Shown here piece after piece: positions 1-4,980 of a DNA stretch of 7,781 bases. Numbering within the stretch: position 1 is the stretch's first letter; every line of letters begins with the position of its first letter. The position numbers and the translations under genes are program-made. The notes beneath the pieces were generated by a model that worked only from the letters and a program-made list of their open reading frames with translations, was not told the DNA's origin and did no database searches. Source of the stretch: Clostridium sp. CAG:914 (GTDB lineage: Bacteria > Bacillota_I > Bacilli_A > RF39 > UBA660); contig FR902123.1 of NCBI GenBank assembly GCA_000437895.1, forward strand, positions 28,394-36,174, in the 5' to 3' direction.

Positions 1-1
1 A

Positions 2-694
2 ATGTGCTCTTCATACTCAGGTAGATGTGTTTTATCTAACTATTTTACAAATAGAGATGCTAATAGAGGAGGGTGTGCTCAAATATGTAGATGGGATTTT
101 GATTTATATGATAAGAATCACGAATTAATTAAAGATGAGACTAAATTCACAATGTGTTGTAAAGATTTATCTATGATAGATTATATTACTGATATGATAG
201 ATATAGGTATTACTAGTCTAAAAATAGAAGGAAGAATGAGAAGTAGTTATTACATAGCTGTAGTAGTCAATACTTATAGAAATCTAATTGATGACTATTA
301 TAACGGAGTTCTTACTGAAGAAAAAATGAAATATTATAAGAAAATATTATCAAGAGTAGCTAATAGAGATAATAAAGCACAATTTTATGATAAATTTCCA
401 GGAAAAGATGAACAATATTTTTTAGGAAGAACAGAAGTAAGTAATCAAGACTTTTTGGGGGTAGTTGAAGAATATAATGAAGGTTATGCTATAATTCGAG
501 TTAAAAATTATTTTAAAGTAGGAGATACAATTGAATTTATGTCTCCAAAATATAAACCACTTACATATAAAATAGAAAAAATACTAGATATAGAAGATAA
601 TAATATAGATGTATGTAGACATCCTGAAGACATAATTAAATTACCGGTTAAAGAAGAAGTTTATCAGGGTGATATGATTAGAGTTAAGATATAA
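2..694 (+). CDS. U32 family protein (TrhP/YrrO-like tRNA hydroxylation protein), C-terminal part
   Basis: This is the last 230 or so residues of a U32-family protein; the N-terminus lies beyond the left edge, and the ATG at position 2 is almost certainly an internal Met. The visible start carries the family signature: a cysteine pair around SGRC, then LSNYFTNRDANRGGCAQICR, followed by KDLSMIDYI and GITSLKIEGRMRS. Cysteines at visible residues 2, 9, 25, 29, 52 and 53 resemble the set that binds a 4Fe-4S cluster in the relatives UbiU/UbiV (family knowledge, not shown here). Residues of about 140-230 (FLGVVEEY, GDTIEFMSP, RHPEDI, GDMIRVKI) match the U32 C-terminal beta-barrel domain. In Bacillus the homologues TrhP1/TrhP2 take part in prephenate-dependent 5-hydroxyuridine formation at tRNA position 34. 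Full-length members are about 400 residues, so roughly 170 are missing. The next gene is greA, similar to Bacillus yrrO-udk-greA but without udk. The family call is firm; the precise TrhP role is inferred. Confidence 0.88.
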   Translation: MCSSYSGRCVLSNYFTNRDANRGGCAQICRWDFDLYDKNHELIKDETKFTMCCKDLSMIDYITDMIDIGITSLKIEGRMRSSYYIAVVVNTYRNLIDDYYNGVLTEEKMKYYKKILSRVANRDNKAQFYDKFPGKDEQYFLGRTEVSNQDFLGVVEEYNEGYAIIRVKNYFKVGDTIEFMSPKYKPLTYKIEKILDIEDNNIDVCRHPEDIIKLPVKEEVYQGDMIRVKI

Positions 695-726
695 GACTGG
701 TTGTTGAAATGAGGCGTAAAAACCAC

Positions 727-755
727 TTGACAAAATATAAAATAACTAGTAAAAT
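727..755 (+). promoter_or_regulatory. sigma-A type promoter for greA-tig
   Basis: A perfect -35 box TTGACA (727-732) is separated by 17 bp from the -10 box TAAAAT (750-755). Transcription would start near 762, giving a leader of only about 20 bases that contains the ribosome binding site GAGGTG (771-776), five bases before the greA ATG. greA-tig can therefore be expressed independently of the upstream U32 gene, although no clear terminator separates them: only a weak TGGTT/AACCA inverted repeat (698-725) without a T-run. Confidence 0.75.
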
Positions 756-781
756 GTTGAAATGTTAAAAGAGGTGAAAAA

Positions 782-1246
782 ATGACAGACAAAATATATT
801 TAACTAATGAAGGATTTTTAGAAATAGAAGAAGAACTTAATGAACTTAAGGAAGTAAAAAGACCTGAAATCATTAAGGCTCTAAAAGATGCTAGAAGTCT
901 TGGAGATCTATCTGAAAATGCTGACTATGATGCAGCTAGAAACGAACAGGCTCAAATAGAAAGTAGAATACTAGAATTAGAAAAAATATTGGAAACTGCT
1001 GAAATCATTGAAAATAGAGATACAGATAAAGTTGGAATTGGAGCAACAGTTCGTATTCAATACATTGAAGATGAAGATGTTGAAGAATATCGCATAGTAG
1101 GCTCTAAAGAAGCAGATCCATCTAATGATAAAATATCTAACGAATCTCCTTTAGCCCAAGCTATTTTAAATGCTCGTGTTGGAGATGTTTGTATGGTAGA
1201 AAGTCCTAATGGTAAATATGGCGTAAAAATATTAGAAATTATGTAA
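782..1246 (+). CDS. greA: transcription elongation factor GreA
   Basis: GreA enters the secondary channel of RNA polymerase and stimulates cleavage of backtracked transcripts, rescuing stalled complexes. The 154 residues match the usual length of about 158. Residues 1-75 form the antiparallel coiled-coil domain, with the conserved tip LGDLSENADYDAARNEQ; Asp42 and Glu45 correspond to the acidic pair (D41/E44 in E. coli) that coordinates the catalytic Mg. Residues of about 80-154 form the FKBP-like domain that docks on polymerase, ending with the conserved ISNESPLAQAIL and VESPNGKYGVKI segments. The start follows GAGGTG by five bases and is preceded by a near-consensus promoter. The stop codon overlaps the ribosome binding site of tig, so the two genes form one transcription unit. 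No anomaly is seen. Confidence 0.97.
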   Translation: MTDKIYLTNEGFLEIEEELNELKEVKRPEIIKALKDARSLGDLSENADYDAARNEQAQIESRILELEKILETAEIIENRDTDKVGIGATVRIQYIEDEDVEEYRIVGSKEADPSNDKISNESPLAQAILNARVGDVCMVESPNGKYGVKILEIM

Positions 1247-1255
1247 GGAGTAGAA

Positions 1256-2500
1256 ATGAGAGAAGAAGTTAATTTTAAGTTAGAAGGAAAAGAATGGGTT
1301 GAATTACAAGATAAAGCTTTTGAAAAATTAAATAAGAAAGCTAATATTGATGGCTTTAGACCAGGTAAAGCTCCAAGAGATATTTTTGAAAAAAAATATG
1401 GAAAGCAAGAAATTATTTTAGAAGCAGCTGATGAAGCTACAAATAAAGAATATAAAAGATTACTAGGAGAAAATAAAATAACTCCTATTATAGAACCTAA
1501 AGTAGAATTAATAAAATGCGATAGTGATACTTTAGAAGTTAAATTTACTTTTATTACTGATCCAGAAGTTACACTTGGGGAATATACTAATTTAAAAGTT
1601 AAAAAAGAAAAAGCAAAAGTTACAAAAGAAGAAGTAGATAATAGTATAAAAGAATTATTAAATGAATATGCTGAAGTTGTAGTTAAAGAAGGGAATGTAG
1701 AATCTGGAGATATTGCTATTATTGATTTTGCAGGATACAAAGATGGAGTGGCTTTTGAAGGTGGTACTGGTGAAAATTACTCACTAACTATCGGAAGCAA
1801 TACATTTATACCAGGATTTGAAGATGCTGTAATAGGTATGGCTAAAGGTGAAGAAAAGGATATAGAATTAACTTTCCCTGAAGACTATATGCAAGAAGAC
1901 TTAAAAGGACAAAAAGTTGTATTTAAAGTTAAAGTAAATGAAATTAAAACAAGAAAAATACCTGAATTAAACAAAGAATTCTTTGAAGATTTAAATATGG
2001 AAGGTATTACTGACAAAGAATCTTTAGAAAAAGATATTAAAGAAGAACTTACTCATAGAAAAGAACATGAATTAGAACATGCTTATGAAGATGCATGTCT
2101 TGATAAAGCCGCTAATAATATGAAAATAGAGATATTACCTGAACTTATAGATGATGAAGCACATCAAATGTACCATGAATTTATGGACAGAATGAAAAGA
2201 CAAGGTATCACCGAAGAATTATATTTAAAATATACTAATTCTACAGAAGAAGATCTAATTGAAAAGATGAAAGATGAAGCTAAAAAAAGAATTCAATATC
2301 GTTATTTATTAAGAGAGATAATTAAAAAAGAAAATATAAAAATAACTGATAAAGAAGCAAAAGAAAAAATCAAAGAAATAGCTAAACAATATAATGTTAC
2401 TGAAGAAGAAATACTAAAAGAAGTAGGTACACTAGAAGCTATGAAAATGGATTTAGCTTTCCAAAAAGCAGTAGAGTTAGTAAAAGCAAACAACGATTAA
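1256..2500 (+). CDS. tig: trigger factor (ribosome-associated chaperone and peptidyl-prolyl isomerase)
   Basis: Trigger factor binds ribosomal protein L23 at the exit tunnel and shelters nascent chains. The ribosome-binding domain is residues 1 to about 112, with the signature loop GFRPGKAP at 33-40. An FKBP-type PPIase domain spans about 148-232 (GDIAIIDFAGY, IPGFEDAVIGM, FPEDY). The remainder is the helical chaperone domain, rich in Lys and Glu. At 414 residues it is slightly short. Aligned from the signature, it lacks about ten N-terminal residues relative to E. coli Tig (loop at 43-50 there), that is, the first beta strand. The start cannot be moved upstream, because the greA stop (1244-1246) is in the same frame and the ribosome binding site AAGGAG (1245-1250) sits five bases before this ATG. 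The gene lies nine bases after greA and is followed at once by a terminator, so it is the last gene of the operon. Confidence 0.96.
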   Translation: MREEVNFKLEGKEWVELQDKAFEKLNKKANIDGFRPGKAPRDIFEKKYGKQEIILEAADEATNKEYKRLLGENKITPIIEPKVELIKCDSDTLEVKFTFITDPEVTLGEYTNLKVKKEKAKVTKEEVDNSIKELLNEYAEVVVKEGNVESGDIAIIDFAGYKDGVAFEGGTGENYSLTIGSNTFIPGFEDAVIGMAKGEEKDIELTFPEDYMQEDLKGQKVVFKVKVNEIKTRKIPELNKEFFEDLNMEGITDKESLEKDIKEELTHRKEHELEHAYEDACLDKAANNMKIEILPELIDDEAHQMYHEFMDRMKRQGITEELYLKYTNSTEEDLIEKMKDEAKKRIQYRYLLREIIKKENIKITDKEAKEKIKEIAKQYNVTEEEILKEVGTLEAMKMDLAFQKAVELVKANND

Positions 2501-2523
2501 GAAGTTTAAGACTTCTTTTTTTT
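2499..2523 (+). terminator. rho-independent terminator of greA-tig
   Basis: AAGAAGT (2499-2505) pairs with ACTTCTT (2511-2517) over a five-base loop and runs into T8 (2516-2523). The stem includes the last two bases of the tig stop codon, so termination is essentially at the end of the gene. It faces the tRNA terminator on the other strand about 14 bases away. Confidence 0.85.
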
Positions 2524-2536
2524 ATTATATATAAAC

Positions 2537-2559
2537 AAAAAAACTAACATTACTGTTAG
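2537..2559 (-). terminator. rho-independent terminator of the tRNA cluster
   Basis: Read on the minus strand, CTAACA (2559-2554) and TGTTAG (2549-2544) form a six-pair stem with a GTAA loop, followed directly by seven T's (2543-2537). It lies about 45 bases beyond the 3' end of tRNA-Glu and ends the minus-strand transcript just before it would run antisense into tig. Confidence 0.75.
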
Positions 2560-2570
2560 CGTATATTGTT

Positions 2571-2592
2571 CTTAAAACTTTAAAGTTTTAAG
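2571..2592. repeat. perfect 22-bp AT-rich palindrome in the tRNA-Glu trailer
   Basis: CTTAAAACTTT (2571-2581) is followed immediately by its exact reverse complement (2582-2592), so the 22 bases are a perfect palindrome. It lies between the tRNA-Glu 3' end and the minus-strand terminator. In the transcript it could form a hairpin in the tRNA trailer, but no T-run follows it, so it is not itself a good terminator. A protein-binding site is possible. Confidence 0.5.
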
Positions 2593-2604
2593 TTTAAATC
2601 AATT

Positions 2605-2681
2605 TGGTGACCCGTACGGGATTTGAACCCATGAATGCATGCGTGAAAGGCATGTGTGTTGAACCACTTCACCAACGGGCC
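2605..2681 (-). tRNA. tRNA-Glu (anticodon UUC)
   Basis: On the minus strand this is a 77-base cloverleaf that begins GGCCCGT and ends ACGGGTC-A-CCA, so the CCA end is encoded. The anticodon stem is CATGC/GCATG around the loop CTTTCAC; the middle triplet TTC (plus-strand 2645-2647) reads GAA/GAG. The T-arm contains GGGTTCAAATCCC. It is the last gene of the three-tRNA cluster, 20 bases after tRNA-Ile. Besides translation, Glu-tRNA commonly feeds tetrapyrrole synthesis and the tRNA-dependent amidation route to Gln-tRNA in Firmicutes. Confidence 0.96.
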
Positions 2682-2701
2682 AGTTGTCTTTTTATACAAA
2701 A

Positions 2702-2778
<77 letters not shown>

Positions 2779-2798
2779 ATTTTGTCAACTGCTTTTTG

Positions 2799-2827
2799 AT
2801 TATAACATATAAATATTGATATATCAA
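2799..2827 (-). promoter_or_regulatory. promoter for tRNA-Ile and tRNA-Glu
   Basis: Reading the minus strand, the -35 box TTGATA (2827-2822) is separated by exactly 17 bp from a consensus -10 TATAAT (2804-2799), preceded by an extended -10 TGT. Transcription would start near 2792, about 14 bases before tRNA-Ile. It lies between tRNA-Lys and tRNA-Ile, so the cluster has an internal promoter. The -35 region is half of a perfect 12-bp palindrome, TTGATATATCAA (2816-2827). Confidence 0.78.
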
Positions 2828-2854
2828 GACATTTTGTTAATTTTATAAATAAAA

Positions 2855-2930
2855 TGGTGTCCCCTTAGGGATTCGAACCCTAGACCCACTGATTAAGAGT
2901 CAGTTGCTCTACCAACTGAGCTAAGGAGAC
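2855..2930 (-). tRNA. tRNA-Lys (anticodon CUU)
   Basis: The minus-strand 76-base cloverleaf pairs GTCTCCT with AGGGGAC and ends in an encoded ACCA. The anticodon stem ACTGA/TCAGT holds the loop CTCTTAA, whose middle triplet CTT (plus-strand 2895-2897) reads only AAG. The D-arm TAGCTCAGTTGGTAGAGC and T-arm AGGGTTCGAATCCCT are typical. It is the first gene of the cluster, separated from tRNA-Ile by 76 bases that contain a second promoter. Because AAA dominates in this genome, a UUU isoacceptor must exist elsewhere. Confidence 0.95.
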
Positions 2931-2955
2931 ACATGCAATAACAAACTGCTAATTA

Positions 2956-2964
2956 AATATATCA
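2956..2964 (-). promoter_or_regulatory. possible extended -10 promoter for tRNA-Lys
   Basis: On the minus strand TGATATATT (2964-2956) is an extended -10 element (TGn plus TATATT), about 26 bases before the tRNA-Lys 5' end. No good -35 box is found at 16-18 bp upstream, so the call rests on the extended -10 and the need for a promoter here. Confidence 0.35.
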
Positions 2965-3037
2965 CAAAAAAAACTAAAATGGAAGTCTTTTTTACAAAAA
3001 AATTAAAATTTATTAAAACATTAAATATAACAAAGTA

Positions 3038-3066
3038 TTCAAAAAAAATAATTATTATGCTAAGAT
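3038..3066 (+). promoter_or_regulatory. promoter before the 13-codon flavoprotein relic and the 145-residue ORF
   Basis: A -35-like TTCAAA (3038-3043), a 17-bp spacer and an extended -10 TGCTAAGAT (3058-3066) lie upstream of a good ribosome binding site AAAGGA (3073-3078) and ATG 3088. The promoter is on the plus strand, divergent from the tRNA cluster. Together with the first ten codons it appears to be the intact front end of a gene whose body is missing. Confidence 0.5.
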
Positions 3067-3087
3067 ATAAATAAAGGACGTGAAATC

Positions 3088-3129
3088 ATGAATAAAATTG
3101 TAATTATTGGTGGTGTAAAAAATGTTTAA
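3088..3129 (+). pseudogene. N-terminal relic of a CoA-disulfide reductase/NADH oxidase-like flavoprotein
   Basis: The ATG, nine bases after AAAGGA, opens a frame of only 13 codons, MNKIVIIGGVKNV, then TAA. The first ten residues are what I recall as the start of CoA-disulfide reductase and NADH oxidase family proteins (MNKIVIIGGVAGG...), the first beta strand and glycine turn of the FAD-binding Rossmann fold. The glycine motif stops after GGV, and nothing resembling the remaining roughly 430-550 residues is visible downstream. I read this as a gene broken by an insertion or deletion at about 3118. Alternatively it is a short leader ORF, because its last eight bases overlap the start of the next ORF in another frame, which would permit translational coupling. 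The resemblance is short, so confidence is moderate. Confidence 0.45.
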
Positions 3130-3559
3130 GTTGGCAAAATTAGAAAAAGTTAATAATGAAAAAGTCAGTATTAATTTAGTAACACAAGAACAAAGTAGTT
3201 ATGAAAATGGTAAAAAAGTATCATATGAATCATTTAAAACTTTATCTTTTGATATTTCTGGAGATGATTATTCGTTTGGTTTTGACTTGAATTGTAAATT
3301 AGAGAAACTACTTGAAATACCTATGAATGAAACAATAGATTTTAAAGATTATATTTTTGGTGGTGAAACATGGTTAAATGTTAGAGATTTAAATGGAGTT
3401 GAGCCAGTAATGGATATAAAGATAACTAGATATCTGAAAAACAGATTTATCATATTTTTAACATTTTATACTGATTATAGTTATGATGAGAACGATTATA
3501 GTGGAATGATTGAATTTACATTTAATTTAGATGATTATTTGGATGGCGATAATAAGTGA
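3122..3559 (+). CDS. hypothetical acidic protein, 145 residues, function not recognised
   Basis: I do not recognise this protein. It is acidic and probably soluble: no signal peptide and no membrane helix, although RFIIFLTFY near residue 110 is a short hydrophobic strand. Alternating hydrophobic and polar residues (KVSINLVTQ, DYSFGFDLN, MIEFTFNLDDYL) suggest a mostly beta fold. A pattern near the middle, LLEIPMNETIDFKDYIFGGETWLNVRD, may be diagnostic. ATG 3122 overlaps the stop of the 13-codon relic; the only Shine-Dalgarno-like sequence is GGTGGTG (3109-3115), which lies inside the relic, so expression may depend on the relic's promoter and coupled translation. It is the only gene here ending in TGA. 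Its size, acidity and isolation would fit an orphan immunity-type or phage-derived protein, but nothing in the sequence proves that. Overlapping its 3' end is a possible 41-residue ORF. Confidence 0.6.
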   Translation: MFKLAKLEKVNNEKVSINLVTQEQSSYENGKKVSYESFKTLSFDISGDDYSFGFDLNCKLEKLLEIPMNETIDFKDYIFGGETWLNVRDLNGVEPVMDIKITRYLKNRFIIFLTFYTDYSYDENDYSGMIEFTFNLDDYLDGDNK

Positions 3560-3668
3560 GTTTAATACTACTGATGAATTAACTAAAATAACAAGTACTA
3601 CATCTGGAACTATAAATAATCAAGTAATCGAATTAGCTAAAAAAAGAAAGACTTTATTCTTATGGTAG
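3543..3668 (+). CDS. possible small overlapping ORF, 41 residues
   Basis: ATG 3543 lies inside the last codons of the 145-residue gene and opens a frame to TAG 3666-3668: MAIISEFNTTDELTKITSTT through INNQVIELAKKRKTLFLW. The composition (Thr/Ser-rich, then a helix-like VIELAKKRK) looks coding-like, and the 17-base overlap could give translational coupling. There is no good Shine-Dalgarno sequence, though, and the ORF is short. It could be a real small protein, the tail of a longer gene whose front was lost, or chance. I do not recognise the sequence. Confidence 0.28.
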   Translation: MAIISEFNTTDELTKITSTTSGTINNQVIELAKKRKTLFLW

Positions 3669-3745
3669 GAAGAAAAATAAACTTTAAGTTCCGGAAGAGT
3701 CATTAAAAATTTACACTGATTAATCCAAAAAATAAATAATTATTA

Positions 3746-3774
3746 TTGATATATAGCTAAAAAAAATATATAAT
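3746..3774 (+). promoter_or_regulatory. promoter for the DUF5305-like membrane protein
   Basis: TTGATA (3746-3751), a 17-bp spacer and consensus TATAAT (3769-3774) predict a start near 3781, five bases before the ribosome binding site AGAGGAG (3786-3792). The 5' leader would be only about 18 bases. The bases between 3669 and 3745 hold nothing else I can call. Confidence 0.72.
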
Positions 3775-3798
3775 GTTAATAGTATAGAGGAGTTGGAA

Positions 3799-4821
3799 AT
3801 GAAAAAAACTAAAACATATATTTATATTTTATTCATAGCTTTTATTACTTTTTTAGCTTTTATATTTATGGAACAAGCACTTAAAGGTAAAACAGTATAT
3901 CACCTTGAATATAACGAAGAAAAAGCTTTGGATTATCGAGTATATCTTAAAGATAATACTTATTATGATAATATATACTTAGATAAAGATATGCAATATG
4001 TAACAGAACTTATTAATTATATAGATGGCAATTTCAGATATAAATTCAATATTAAAGAAAAAAATAAAGTTACTTCTAGTTATTATATTAAAGCTAATGT
4101 TAAAGTAGAAGATAATAAAAGTAAAAAAAGTATATTTAATAAAGATATAATGTTAAAAGGAATTACTATTAAGAGTGCATATAATAGTTTTGAAATTAAT
4201 GAAACAGTTAAAATAGATTATAATTTATATAATGACATAGTTAATGAATTTATAGAAGAATATAAAATAGATACTCCATATTCAAGTTATTTAACGATAG
4301 GATTATATATACTAAATGACTATGGAATAGAAAAAATAGAAAATTTAGAAAACACTCCTAAGTCTATTGAAATGATTATGCCTCTTGGTAATAAAACAAC
4401 TGATATTACTATAATAGATAAAAATATTAAAGAAAAAAATGTTATTGAAAAGATAAGTTATGATGAATATAGTAATAAAATAATGTTTATTATATCTATT
4501 ATATTTATAATTATTGATATCATAGTTCTAATTAACTTATTTATCAGTATTAAAAATAATGATTTTAATAATAGACAATATCAAAAAATACTAAAGAAAA
4601 TATTAAAAAAATATGATAAAGATATAGTAAGTGTTAATTCAATTCCAGATGTTAGAGGATATGATGTATATGATGTAGTATCTTTTGATGAACTATTAGA
4701 TGTTAAGAAAAATATTAATAAACCAATTATGCATATAGTACTTAAAAATGGTGATGTTAATTTATTCTTTATAACAAAAAATAATAACATGTATGAGTAC
4801 ATGATGAGAAAAAAGAAATAG
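3799..4821 (+). CDS. two-helix membrane protein resembling DUF5305
   Basis: I place the start at ATG 3799, giving 340 residues, because AGAGGAG ends at 3792, six bases upstream; the in-frame TTG at 3793 abuts the Shine-Dalgarno sequence. Residues 7-24 are an N-terminal membrane helix or uncleaved signal anchor. Residues of about 25-227 form an extracytoplasmic domain rich in beta strands. Residues 228-251 (IMFIISIIFIIIDIIVLI) are a second helix, and 252-340 form a basic-then-mixed cytoplasmic tail. The layout and the motifs YRVYLKDNTYYDN with a following FRYKFN near residues 45-80, plus the tail VVSFDELLDVKKNINKPIMH, resemble my memory of DUF5305, a family of unknown function in archaea and Firmicutes that can sit near SipW-type signal peptidases. 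No such neighbour is visible here. The gene has its own promoter and is probably monocistronic. No enzymatic motif is seen. Confidence 0.75.
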   Translation: MKKTKTYIYILFIAFITFLAFIFMEQALKGKTVYHLEYNEEKALDYRVYLKDNTYYDNIYLDKDMQYVTELINYIDGNFRYKFNIKEKNKVTSSYYIKANVKVEDNKSKKSIFNKDIMLKGITIKSAYNSFEINETVKIDYNLYNDIVNEFIEEYKIDTPYSSYLTIGLYILNDYGIEKIENLENTPKSIEMIMPLGNKTTDITIIDKNIKEKNVIEKISYDEYSNKIMFIISIIFIIIDIIVLINLFISIKNNDFNNRQYQKILKKILKKYDKDIVSVNSIPDVRGYDVYDVVSFDELLDVKKNINKPIMHIVLKNGDVNLFFITKNNNMYEYMMRKKK

Positions 4822-4879
4822 GTAATAAACGGAATTATATTGAATTATCCAGTTTCTCTTTAATGATGAATTGTAAATT

Positions 4880-4920
4880 AAAAAACATCTGTTTTTTCTG
4901 AAAAACATATGTTTTTTTCT
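4880..4920 (+). repeat. two tandem 20-bp palindromes before ppdK (terminator pair, UP element or operators)
   Basis: Two near-identical 20-bp units, 4881-4900 and 4901-4920, each contain an inverted repeat: AAAAAAC-ATCT-GTTTTTT (4880-4897) and AAAAAC-ATAT-GTTTTT (4901-4916), centres exactly 20 bp apart. As RNA they are weak, AU-rich hairpins ending in U-runs, so they may terminate the upstream membrane-protein gene. As DNA they lie directly before the ppdK -35 box, centred near -46 and -66, where A/T tracts act as UP elements or where dimeric regulators could bind on one helix face. The sequence alone cannot decide. Confidence 0.6.
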
Positions 4921-4948
4921 TGATTATGATATTTATTTTTGATATGAT
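4920..4948 (+). promoter_or_regulatory. promoter for ppdK
   Basis: TTGATT (4920-4925) and TATGAT (4943-4948) are separated by 17 bp; the start would be near 4955. The ribosome binding site AAAGGA (4965-4970) lies ten bases before ATG 4981, a slightly long spacing. The -35 box begins at the last base of the second upstream palindrome. Confidence 0.62.
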
Positions 4949-4980
4949 AATAAAGTATTAAAAGAAAGGATGATGTTTAT

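Noticed and set aside
703..764. Direct repeat GTTGAAATG at 703-711 and 756-764
   Set aside because: Nine bases repeated once in AT-rich DNA is not significant, and no flanking structure supports it.
709..768. 19-codon basic ORF (MRRKNHLTKYK...) between the U32 gene and greA
   Set aside because: It has no convincing ribosome binding site and contains the greA promoter boxes; it is best explained as chance.
1057..1740. Long minus-strand open frame across greA and tig
   Set aside because: It is the antisense of two certain genes, with Ser/Phe-rich low-complexity translation and no ribosome binding site. The shorter minus-strand frames at 664-873, 2302-2493 and 4581-4802 are rejected for the same reason.
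3557..3559. Mycoplasma-type code with TGA read as Trp
   Set aside because: Tryptophan is encoded by TGG in the genes here, and no in-frame TGA occurs in any recognised gene; the TGA at 3557-3559 acts as a stop.
3793..3798. TTG at 3793 as start of the DUF5305-like protein
   Set aside because: It directly abuts the AGAGGAG ribosome binding site, leaving no spacing; ATG 3799 is six bases away and gives a normal signal anchor.
4881..4920. Short CRISPR-like repeat pair
   Set aside because: There are only two adjacent 20-bp units with no spacers between them and no cas genes.
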